From positions 1-14,769 of the forward strand of contig CAJLXE010000019.1 in the NCBI GenBank assembly GCA_905210525.1: DNA of 14,769 nt, given 5' to 3'. This document shows, piece by piece, positions 1-6,798 of this stretch (positions within the stretch are counted from its first letter, which is position 1; every line of letters starts with the position of its first letter). The DNA comes from an uncultured Clostridia bacterium (lineage in GTDB: Bacteria; Bacillota; Clostridia; HGM11327). The notes under the pieces are model-generated. The model was not told the DNA's origin, did not search any database, and saw only the letters and a program-made list of their open reading frames with translations. A program made the translations under genes and the position numbers.

Positions 1-1654
1 TGAGGAAAAGTATAGCCGGAGTTTCCGTATTTTTCATTGCGTCTGCAGTAACTTCAAGATTTTCCTTATTAAGGGCATTTTTGAACAATTCAACAGCCTT
101 ATCTGCAAGCTGCTCATCCGTAACGCCATCGGTTTTGAGCGTTGAAGCGATATCGCTGTCTATTCTTATGAAATTAAGCTTGTCATTCTTGTATTCAAGG
201 AAATTTATAAAGTTACGGTCTATCAGCGTGTCAAGATATACCGCCTCTTCTCCGCTTTCTTTATACATAGCTATGAGCTGTGCCTGCTGTTCTTTGTCAG
301 TAACATAGAATATTTTGCTTTTTTCCGCATTTTCATCGGTAAGCTGTGCAATGGTTTTATATTCATCGTTTATTGTTTTGAATATGATGTAATCCTGCAT
401 CATTTCATAGAATTTATCATCCTTAAGACAGCCGTACTTAATGAAGAGATTTATATCGTTCCAATATTTGTTGTATTCGTCACGGTTATTGTTGAACAGA
501 GATTTAAGCTTTTCGGCAATCTTTTTGGTTATGTGCTTTGATATTTTTGCCACATAGCCGTCGTTCTGCAGGAAGCTCCTCGAAACGTTAAGCGGAAGAT
601 CCTGGCAATCAAGGCAGCCCTTAAGGAGCATAAGAAATTCCGGAATAACTTCCTTTACATTGTCCGCAATAAATACCTGATTGCTGTAAAGCTTTACCTT
701 GCCTTCAAACGGCTGGAACTGATCCGGAACCTGCGGAAAATAAAGTATTCCCTTGAGCCTGAACGGATAATCCACATTAAGATGAATCCAGAACAGCGGC
801 TCGTTATAGTCATTGAATACTCTCTTGTAAAACTCTTTATATTCCTCTGCCGTACACTCGGACGGAGCTTTAAGCCACAGCGGATGCGTATCGTTTACCG
901 GTTTTTCGCTCTCCTTTTTACATTCACACTTATGATCTTCATCATGCTCGTGACCGCATTCACATTTGTGCTCCTCGTCATGCTCGTGACCGCATTCACA
1001 TTCGTGCTTTTCGTTTGCGTCGATAACGTATATTTCGTAAGGAAGGAAATAGCAGTATTTTCTCACTATTTCACGAACCTTGAACACATTGAGAAATTCT
1101 TCGCTGTCGTCTGCAATGTGAAGCGTTATTGTCGTACCTCTGTCCGTCTTATCCGAAGCGGATATTTCATAATCCATACCCGTTTCCGACGTCCATTTTA
1201 CAGCCTCGGCACCGTCCATAAATGACAATGTGTTTATTTCAACCTTATCCGACACCATAAATACCGAATAAAATCCCAAGCCAAAATGACCTATTATGTC
1301 GTCGGACGCATTTTTCCCGACATATTCTTTATATTTCTCTGCAAATTCCTTTGCACCGGAAAATGCAACCTGATTTATATATTTTTTAACTTCCGCTTCC
1401 GTCATACCGATACCGTTGTCGCTGAACGTTATCGTCTTTGCCTCAGCGTCTACCGTTACGTCAACTCTCCACTTGTTATCCTCCGGCAGCTTATACTGTC
1501 CGCCGTTTGATATGTTTATGAGCTTTGTAATTGCGTCAATACCGTTGGATATAATTTCTCTTATAAAAATATCCTTATCGGCATAGAGCCATTTTTTTAT
1601 CACAGGAAACATATTTACCTGATCAATCTGAATACTTCCCTTTTCGTTTTCCAT
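1..1654 (-). CDS. htpG: HtpG, Hsp90-family chaperone (3' end cut by window edge)
   Basis: This is the bacterial Hsp90, a cytosolic dimeric ATP-driven chaperone that remodels client proteins. The start is ATG at 1654, preceded by AAAGGA ten bases upstream; 551 codons are visible and the C-terminal dimerisation domain is mostly beyond the window. The N-terminal GHKL ATPase domain (residues 1 to about 205) shows the catalytic Glu in IREIISNGID (E33, N37), DNGIGM (D79) and the lid GHFGLGFYS (122-130). The middle domain follows from about 252, with EEYKEFYKRVFNDYNEPL and DLPLNVSR, whose R359 corresponds to the ATP-sensing Arg of E. coli HtpG. Between them, residues 217-245 are a Cys/His-rich tandem repeat (separate entry) that I do not know from the standard family. 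The gene lies 50 bases after the VOC gene on the same strand, probably co-transcribed. No CIRCE operator is visible. The family assignment is firm; the role of the insertion is not known. Confidence 0.96.
   Translation of the reverse strand, partial: MENEKGSIQIDQVNMFPVIKKWLYADKDIFIREIISNGIDAITKLINISNGGQYKLPEDNKWRVDVTVDAEAKTITFSDNGIGMTEAEVKKYINQVAFSGAKEFAEKYKEYVGKNASDDIIGHFGLGFYSVFMVSDKVEINTLSFMDGAEAVKWTSETGMDYEISASDKTDRGTTITLHIADDSEEFLNVFKVREIVRKYCYFLPYEIYVIDANEKHECECGHEHDEEHKCECGHEHDEDHKCECKKESEKPVNDTHPLWLKAPSECTAEEYKEFYKRVFNDYNEPLFWIHLNVDYPFRLKGILYFPQVPDQFQPFEGKVKLYSNQVFIADNVKEVIPEFLMLLKGCLDCQDLPLNVSRSFLQNDGYVAKISKHITKKIAEKLKSLFNNNRDEYNKYWNDINLFIKYGCLKDDKFYEMMQDYIIFKTINDEYKTIAQLTDENAEKSKIFYVTDKEQQAQLIAMYKESGEEAVYLDTLIDRNFINFLEYKNDKLNFIRIDSDIASTLKTDGVTDEQLADKAVELFKNALNKENLEVTADAMKNTETPAILFL
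920..1006 (-). repeat. Cys/His-rich 36-bp tandem repeat inside htpG (about 2.4 copies)
   Basis: In-frame tandem repeat encoding HtpG residues 217-245. Unit 1 (971-1006) encodes HECECGHEHDEE, unit 2 (935-970) encodes HKCECGHEHDED, and a partial third copy (920-934) encodes HKCEC. Units 1 and 2 share an uninterrupted run of 23 identical bases, which points to a fairly recent duplication. The segment holds 6 Cys, 7 His and many Asp/Glu, a composition typical of soft-metal (Zn, Ni, Cu, Co) binding stretches. It sits in the linker between the ATPase and middle domains. Metal binding is inferred from composition only. Confidence 0.93.
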
Positions 1655-1685
1655 AGTAATTATGTCCTTTCTTCGGAAATTTGTA

Positions 1686-1702
1686 TCTGCATATTTTGCA
1701 GA
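1686..1702 (-). repeat. Small inverted repeat between the VOC gene and htpG
   Basis: TCTGCA and TGCAGA are separated by 5 bases, giving a perfect 6-bp stem within the 50-base gap just after the VOC stop codon and upstream of the htpG ribosome binding site. No run of T follows on the transcribed strand, so it is not a convincing terminator. It could be a weak RNA hairpin or a dyad protein-binding site, or chance. Confidence 0.4.
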
Positions 1703-1704
1703 AT

Positions 1705-2073
1705 TTATCTTCTTTCAATTATATGAACAAGGTTTCCCTCAGGGTCCTTGAAAAACAGGTTGGAAAACTTTTCTTTTACAGACGGTTCTCCGACAAAATT
1801 TACATTCTTACCTTTGAGTCTTTCATATTCTCCGTCAAAATCCTCCACCAAAAATGCAATATGTCTCAATCCCGATGTAAGATTATCATAGTTTCTGTCG
1901 CCATCGGAGTTTGCCGGATAAATTTCTATTTGCACCCCGTTGGGAGCCGCTATAAAATATCCGCCTCTGCCGTTATCCGAAACAACAGTCATATTGAAAA
2001 TGTCCATATACCAGTTTTTCAATGCGGTCGAATCCTTAGCCGCAATGCCTATGTGTTCTATACCTTTAATCAT
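1705..2073 (-). CDS. VOC-fold metalloprotein (glyoxalase / epimerase-like)
   Basis: A 122-residue single-domain protein of the vicinal oxygen chelate superfamily (glyoxalase I, methylmalonyl-CoA epimerase, extradiol dioxygenases, antibiotic-binding proteins). Two babbab modules are visible, starting at IEHIGIAAKD and LRHIAFLVED. The four usual metal positions are all present as H7, E50, H71 and E120, the last in the C-terminal HIIERR. The conserved FFKDPEGN segment precedes it. The set HEHE suggests an active metalloenzyme rather than a binding-only relative. The ATG is preceded by CGGAG eight to nine bases upstream. It lies between rsmG and htpG on the same strand. The substrate cannot be told from sequence: lactoylglutathione lyase-like detoxification is one option, but members of this size have very varied functions. 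Confidence 0.88.
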   Translation of the reverse strand: MIKGIEHIGIAAKDSTALKNWYMDIFNMTVVSDNGRGGYFIAAPNGVQIEIYPANSDGDRNYDNLTSGLRHIAFLVEDFDGEYERLKGKNVNFVGEPSVKEKFSNLFFKDPEGNLVHIIERR

Positions 2074-2090
2074 AGTTTTTCTCCGTTTCC

Positions 2091-2117
2091 CGCACCCGAT
2101 ATTTATAACGCGGTGCG
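2091..2117 (-). repeat. Inverted repeat upstream of the VOC gene
   Basis: CGCACC (2091-2096) and GGTGCG (2112-2117) form a perfect 6-bp GC-rich stem around a 15-base AT-rich loop, just upstream of the ribosome binding site of the VOC gene. It lies immediately downstream of a possible -10 box (TATAAT on the minus strand at 2122-2127). No good -35 is seen at the right distance, so a promoter here is only a possibility. It could act as a leader hairpin or operator. Confidence 0.4.
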
Positions 2118-2131
2118 ACGTATTATATTGT

Positions 2132-2175
2132 TATGCTCCCGTACCCGTATTTTGTACAGATACAGCAGGAGCATA
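2132..2175 (-). repeat. Long hairpin directly after rsmG
   Basis: TATGCTCC (2132-2139) and GGAGCATA (2168-2175) are perfectly complementary over 8 bp and enclose 28 bases that contain a second small dyad (GTAC at 2141-2144 and 2154-2157). It begins nine bases after the rsmG stop codon, a position suited to a 3'-end or processing structure. On the minus strand it is followed by ACAATATAAT rather than a T run, so a classical intrinsic terminator is not supported. Confidence 0.5.
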
Positions 2176-2184
2176 CCTTGCGTT

Positions 2185-2904
2185 TTACTTTGCAAGAGGC
2201 TTGTTCTTTATAAGTGTGTTTTTTCGCGGATAAGCGGACGGAGTCGGTCTTGTTTTTCTGACAATAACAAAATTCCTTTCCGCATCAAGATAAGGCACGT
2301 ATGCCTGTCTTATAGCTTCCGTTGTACCGCCCAACGTATTTATAGCAAAATCAGCTTCGTTTACCTCGTCAAATACCAGCGGTCCCTTATATGCAAGCAA
2401 TATTCCGCCGCACTTTATAAACGGCATACAGTATTCGGAAAGTTTATTGAGCGATGCAACCGCACGCGACACGCACGCATCATATTTTTCACGCATTTTA
2501 CCGTGAGCAAGCTCTTCCGCACGTCCGCATACAGCCGTAATATTGCCTATTCCGAGCACAGCCGCCGTGTTATTTATGAAATTTATCTTCTTTTCGGTTG
2601 CATCCGTAAGTGTAAATTTTACTTCCGGACAGCATACCGCAAGCGGCAGTCCAGGGAATCCCGCTCCCGTGCCTATATCAAGAACCGTTTTCAGTCCTTG
2701 TATGTAACCAACTCCGCTTACAGAATCAAGTATATGTTTTATCACAATATCTTCCGCGTTGACATTCCCCAGAAGATTGAACTTTGCATTTGTTTCAATC
2801 AATATATCTGTGTACCGCGAAAGCTTTTCAGCCGCAAAATCGGTATTTCCGACGTTAAGCCCGGATAATCCTCTTTGCAGCAATTCAAAATCTTCGGACC
2901 GCAT
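2185..2904 (-). CDS. rsmG: RsmG, 16S rRNA (guanine-527-N7)-methyltransferase
   Basis: This SAM-dependent enzyme (formerly GidB) methylates N7 of G527 in the 530 loop of 16S rRNA; loss of it gives low-level streptomycin resistance in other bacteria. The 239-residue protein has the family features in order: NAKFNLLGN near residue 39, the SAM-binding motif VLDIGTGAGFPGLPLA near 69-84, SRAVASLNKL, and the C-terminal YPRKNTLIKNKPL. Length matches the family norm of about 210-240. The ATG is preceded by AAGGAG five bases upstream and lies two bases after the mnmG stop, so it is co-transcribed with mnmG. In most Firmicutes noc or parA/parB come next; here a VOC gene and htpG do. Confidence 0.97.
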   Translation of the reverse strand: MRSEDFELLQRGLSGLNVGNTDFAAEKLSRYTDILIETNAKFNLLGNVNAEDIVIKHILDSVSGVGYIQGLKTVLDIGTGAGFPGLPLAVCCPEVKFTLTDATEKKINFINNTAAVLGIGNITAVCGRAEELAHGKMREKYDACVSRAVASLNKLSEYCMPFIKCGGILLAYKGPLVFDEVNEADFAINTLGGTTEAIRQAYVPYLDAERNFVIVRKTRPTPSAYPRKNTLIKNKPLAK

Positions 2905-2906
2905 AA

Positions 2907-4787
2907 TTACTCCTTAACAGAATGTTGTTTCATATATATGAGCAATACCGATATATCCGACGGCGATACACCCGATATTCTCATTGCCTGTCCCATTGTG
3001 AGCGGATTTATTTTTGCAAGCTTCTGACGCGCTTCAAGTCTCAGGCCCGACACGTTCTGATAATCAATATCTTCCGGAATACGGATATCCTCCATCAAAG
3101 TCATTCTGTCTGCCTGCTTATTCTGTTTATCTATATATCCCGAATATTTTATATCGATTTCAACCGTCTGAGCCGCCTGTCTTGAAAGCTTATGCTCCGG
3201 AGGAAACAGTTTTTCAATATCAGCATAGCAAAGCTCCGGACGTTTAAGCAGTTCCGCAAGCGTAAGAGTTTTTTTAGCCGCTGTTGTGCCAATCTGTTCG
3301 ATAGCACTGTTGAATTCGTTTGTAGGATTTACCGATGTACTTTCAAGACGCGCCTTCTCATTTTCTATCTGCTCTTTTTTGAACATAAATGCGTCATAAC
3401 GCGCGTCGCTTACAAGCCCTACGTCTCTTCCGTACTGAGTAAGGCGCTCATCAGCGTTGTCCTGTCTCAGAAGCAATCTGTATTCGGCTCTTGACGTCAT
3501 CATTCTGTACGGCTCGTTTGTACCTTTTGTAACAAGATCGTCTATAAGCACTCCGACATAACCGCAGTTTCTGCCGATTATGAGCGGCTCAGCATTTTTG
3601 ACGTACTGAGCGGCGTTTATTCCGGCTATTATTCCCTGTGCCGCCGCTTCCTCGTAACCGGAGCTGCCGTTTATCTGTCCGCAGGTAAAAAAGCCTTCAA
3701 GTCTTTTTGTTTCAAGAGAAAGCTTAAGTTCTGTCGGATTCAGGCAGTCGTATTCTATTGCATAAGCGTAACGCATTATCTTTATATTTTCAAAGCCTTT
3801 TATGCTGTGATAGAACTGACGCTGTACGTCAACCGGCAAAGAAGACGATATTCCCTGAACGTACATTTCATCGGTATAACGTCCCTCGGGCTCAAGAAAA
3901 AACTGATGCGCTTTTCTGTCTGCAAAACGCATAACCTTATCTTCTATGGACGGGCAATAACGCGGACCTATTCCCTTTATCATTCCGCTGTAAAGAGGCG
4001 AACGGTGAATATTGTCCCTTATTATCTGATGCGTTGTTTCGTTTGTATAACCCATCCAACAGCAGTCCTGCTTGATATCTATACTGTCGTTTGAAAATGA
4101 AAACGGAACTATTTCTTCATCGCCGTACTGCGGTTCAAGCTTGGAAAAATCAACCGAACGTTTATTTATTCTTGCCGGAGTTCCAGTTTTGAAACGTCTC
4201 AATTCAAAGCCAAGATCGTTCAGCGACTTTGATATTCCAGTTGCTCTCGGAAAGCCGTTCGGACCTGTTTCGGCTCTGTATTCGCCTATGATTATCTGTG
4301 ACTTCATGTACACGCCTGTCGCAAGAACTACCGCTTTTGCACCGTATTCCTCGCCCATTGCGGTTCTTATTCCGCACACCTTACAATTTTTCTCAAGAAT
4401 ATCAGTAACTTCCGCCTGTATAATATCAAGCCCGTCCGTGTTTTCAAGAACCCGCTTCATTTCGTTATGATAGCGTTGTTTATCCGCCTGCACTCTGAGA
4501 GAATGTACCGCCGGGCCCTTTGATTTATTGAGCATTCTGCTCTGAATAAACGCCTTATCCGCATTTACAGCCATTTCTCCGCCCAAAGCGTCCACTTCGC
4601 GCACAAGATGTCCCTTGGAAGTTCCTCCTATTGAGGGATTACACGCAAGAAACGCTATTGAATCAAGATTTATGGCAAAAATCGCCGTTTTAAATCCCTG
4701 TCTTGCCGAAGCGAGAGCCGCTTCGCAGCCCGCGTGCCCCGCACCTATAACAACTATATCATAATCATCCACTTTAATTGCCGACAT
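2907..4787 (-). CDS. mnmG: MnmG (GidA), tRNA wobble-uridine modification FAD enzyme
   Basis: MnmG is the FAD-binding partner of MnmE. Together they install the carboxymethylaminomethyl (cmnm5) group on U34 of tRNAs that read NNA/NNG codons, using methylene-tetrahydrofolate, glycine and GTP. The 626-residue length is typical. The dinucleotide-binding motif GAGHAG is at 15-20, GGTSKGHLVREVDALGG lies near 54-70, and the conserved CPSIEDK with catalytic Cys278 is present. The C-terminal MnmE-binding helical domain (RMTLMEDIRIPEDIDY, RISGVSPSDISVLL) is intact. The ATG at 4787 has CGGAG eight to nine bases upstream. It sits 26 bases after mnmE, as expected for subunits of one complex. Confidence 0.98.
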   Translation of the reverse strand: MSAIKVDDYDIVVIGAGHAGCEAALASARQGFKTAIFAINLDSIAFLACNPSIGGTSKGHLVREVDALGGEMAVNADKAFIQSRMLNKSKGPAVHSLRVQADKQRYHNEMKRVLENTDGLDIIQAEVTDILEKNCKVCGIRTAMGEEYGAKAVVLATGVYMKSQIIIGEYRAETGPNGFPRATGISKSLNDLGFELRRFKTGTPARINKRSVDFSKLEPQYGDEEIVPFSFSNDSIDIKQDCCWMGYTNETTHQIIRDNIHRSPLYSGMIKGIGPRYCPSIEDKVMRFADRKAHQFFLEPEGRYTDEMYVQGISSSLPVDVQRQFYHSIKGFENIKIMRYAYAIEYDCLNPTELKLSLETKRLEGFFTCGQINGSSGYEEAAAQGIIAGINAAQYVKNAEPLIIGRNCGYVGVLIDDLVTKGTNEPYRMMTSRAEYRLLLRQDNADERLTQYGRDVGLVSDARYDAFMFKKEQIENEKARLESTSVNPTNEFNSAIEQIGTTAAKKTLTLAELLKRPELCYADIEKLFPPEHKLSRQAAQTVEIDIKYSGYIDKQNKQADRMTLMEDIRIPEDIDYQNVSGLRLEARQKLAKINPLTMGQAMRISGVSPSDISVLLIYMKQHSVKE

Positions 4788-4813
4788 ATAAATTTCTCCG
4801 TTATGATTCCGGT

Positions 4814-6175
4814 TTATTTACCCAAGCAAAATGACATAAATATCCTGTCGGTTATTTCGTCGCTTATGGTCTCTCCGACCAGCTCAAGTATATCCTGATA
4901 CGCTTCTCTTATATTTATTCCCGCTATGTCAAGCGGTTCGCCGTTTTCCATGTCGCTTATAGCATCATCCAAAGCCGTTTTGCACTGCCTGAGGCAGTAT
5001 ATCTGACGTGTATTTGTAATGCAGTTCGTTTCTCCGGTGACATCGCCGAGCGCCGCATCATAAATCATCTGCTTAAGATGCTCTATACCCGTACCTGTCT
5101 GTGCAGATATCACAACGCATTGAGGTTCATACCGTTTTATTTCTTCAATAAAATCCTCATTTACATCCAGATCCGATTTATTTACCGCAACAATACGCTT
5201 TCTGTCCTCCGTCATATTGAGGAGTGTTTTGTTATCGTCGCTCAACTCACCGCACGTACCGTCAATCAGCACGAGAGCTATATCGCTTTTTTCGATTATA
5301 CTTTTTGTTCTCTCTATGCCTATCGATTCTACTTTATCATGTGTATCGCGCAGTCCCGCCGTATCAAAAAGGCGCACCAAAACGCCGTTTACCGTAACGG
5401 CTTCCTCGATAATATCTCTTGTTGTGCCGGGTATTTCGGTAACAATGGCGCGGTCACTGCCTGTCATACAGTTCAGAAGCGATGATTTTCCCGCATTGGG
5501 CAAACCGCATATTGCAACCTTTATTCCGTCTTTTATGATTCTGCCCTCCGACACTGTGGAAAGCATTGAATCAACTTTACTTTGGGCTTTCCTCAATTCG
5601 GATATAAGCATACTTCTGTCCACCACTTCTATATCCGCTTCGGGAAAATCTATATCCGCGTCTATATTTGCCATTACAAACACGAATATTTCCTTAAGTT
5701 CATTTATTTTGGCGGACAACTCGCCCGAAAGCTGTTCAAACGCATTCTTTGAAGCGGCGCTTCCGGATGCATTCAGCAGATCCATCACTGCCTCCGCCTG
5801 AACAAGATCCATTTTGCCGTTAAGAAACGCTCTTTTTGTAAACTCGCCCGGCTGTGCAGGAACAGCTCCGTTTCTAATGAGCAATTCCAGAATTTTTTTT
5901 GACAGAACCGCGGAGCCGTGACACTGTATTTCCACAACATTTTCGCCCGTATAAGATACAGGCTGATAGAAAGATACGGCGTATACCTCATCCAAGGCTA
6001 CACCGTTATCTATCACACGTCCGAAATACATTCTTGCGTGTTCAAAAGTATCAACATTCTTTGCCGGTTTAAATATGCGCTTCAATATTTCAACGGATTC
6101 ATCGCCGCTCATTCTTATAACGTGAATACCGGCAGCTTGCGGCGCCGTTGAAAGCGCTGTTATTGTAGTGTTCAT
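4814..6175 (-). CDS. mnmE: MnmE (TrmE), tRNA modification GTPase
   Basis: Partner of MnmG in cmnm5-U34 synthesis; a dimeric GTPase activated by potassium and nucleotide-dependent G-domain dimerisation. The 453 residues show the N-terminal folate-binding TrmE domain (about 1-118), a helical domain, and an inserted G domain with P-loop GLPNAGKS at 224-231, GTTRD near 248, DTAGLRDT near 271, NKSD near 331 and SAQTGTG. The C terminus ends in CLGK, where Cys450 is the conserved catalytic cysteine. The start ATG overlaps the khpB stop by one base (TAATG), so translation is probably coupled; an AAAGG lies about 20 bases upstream, rather far for a strong independent ribosome binding site. Confidence 0.98.
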   Translation of the reverse strand: MNTTITALSTAPQAAGIHVIRMSGDESVEILKRIFKPAKNVDTFEHARMYFGRVIDNGVALDEVYAVSFYQPVSYTGENVVEIQCHGSAVLSKKILELLIRNGAVPAQPGEFTKRAFLNGKMDLVQAEAVMDLLNASGSAASKNAFEQLSGELSAKINELKEIFVFVMANIDADIDFPEADIEVVDRSMLISELRKAQSKVDSMLSTVSEGRIIKDGIKVAICGLPNAGKSSLLNCMTGSDRAIVTEIPGTTRDIIEEAVTVNGVLVRLFDTAGLRDTHDKVESIGIERTKSIIEKSDIALVLIDGTCGELSDDNKTLLNMTEDRKRIVAVNKSDLDVNEDFIEEIKRYEPQCVVISAQTGTGIEHLKQMIYDAALGDVTGETNCITNTRQIYCLRQCKTALDDAISDMENGEPLDIAGINIREAYQDILELVGETISDEITDRIFMSFCLGK

Positions 6176-6798
6176 TATTTGAGTACTACTATGACCTTTC
6201 TGTAAGGTTCTTCGCCCTCGCTTACTGTTTTTACGTACGGATCATCCTGCAATGCCGAATGAATAATACGTCTTTCATACGAATTCATAGGCTCAAGGAT
6301 CACTTTGCGGCGCGTCTTTTTAACCTTGTGCGCAACAGATATTGCAAGTCTCTGCAATGACTGCTCTCTTTTTGCAAGATATCCCTCCGAATCCACAACT
6401 ACCTTTATCTTTTCTTCGGTATATCTTCCTATATACAGACTGAGCAGATAACGAATGGAATCAAGAGTTTCGCCTCTTTTGCCTATAAGCACTCCGATTT
6501 TGTTTCCCACAAGCTCCGCATGAAGAACTCCTTCCGCAAGAGTTACGTCCGCAATCGCTTCAACCTCCATCAAAGCAAACATATCCTCAAGATATTTCTT
6601 TGCCAGTTCAACAATGTCAAGCTTTACGGTAGCTCTTATCTTCGCTTCTTTTTTCTGAATAAGTCCGAAAAGTGATTTTTCAGGCTGTTCAAGCACTTCT
6701 ATGTCAAGCTTCTCCTTGCGCACTCCGAGCTGAGCCGCAGCGACAAGAACAGCTTCCTCAACAGTTTTGCCTGTCGTTTCCACCGATTTCAGCGTCAT
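6175..6798 (-). CDS. khpB: KhpB / Jag, KH and R3H domain RNA-binding protein
   Basis: An RNA-binding protein (Jag, EloR, KhpB) that in streptococci and relatives pairs with KhpA and influences cell elongation and division. The 207 residues contain a Jag_N domain (about 1-52; LFGLIQKKEA), a KH domain with the GKRG loop at 106-109, and an R3H domain with the R-x3-H pair R176 and H180 in NSYERRIIH. The linker between Jag_N and KH is very short compared with streptococcal proteins. The start ATG overlaps the yidC stop by four bases (ATGA) and has GAGGAGG upstream, so it is expressed both independently and coupled to yidC. The yidC-khpB pair is a long-standing conserved neighbourhood. Confidence 0.97.
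   Translation of the reverse strand: MTLKSVETTGKTVEEAVLVAAAQLGVRKEKLDIEVLEQPEKSLFGLIQKKEAKIRATVKLDIVELAKKYLEDMFALMEVEAIADVTLAEGVLHAELVGNKIGVLIGKRGETLDSIRYLLSLYIGRYTEEKIKVVVDSEGYLAKREQSLQRLAISVAHKVKKTRRKVILEPMNSYERRIIHSALQDDPYVKTVSEGEEPYRKVIVVLK

Noticed and set aside
782..1225. Plus-strand open frame with hydrophobic repeat opposite htpG
   Set aside because: The apparent repeated membrane segment is the reverse complement of the Cys/His repeat in htpG, read antisense; the htpG frame has full family motifs.
1681..2868. Long plus-strand open frame (395 codons) opposite the VOC gene and rsmG
   Set aside because: It spans two well-supported minus-strand genes and the spacer, has no recognisable domain, and its Ser/Arg/Cys/Tyr-rich composition is typical of an antisense shadow.
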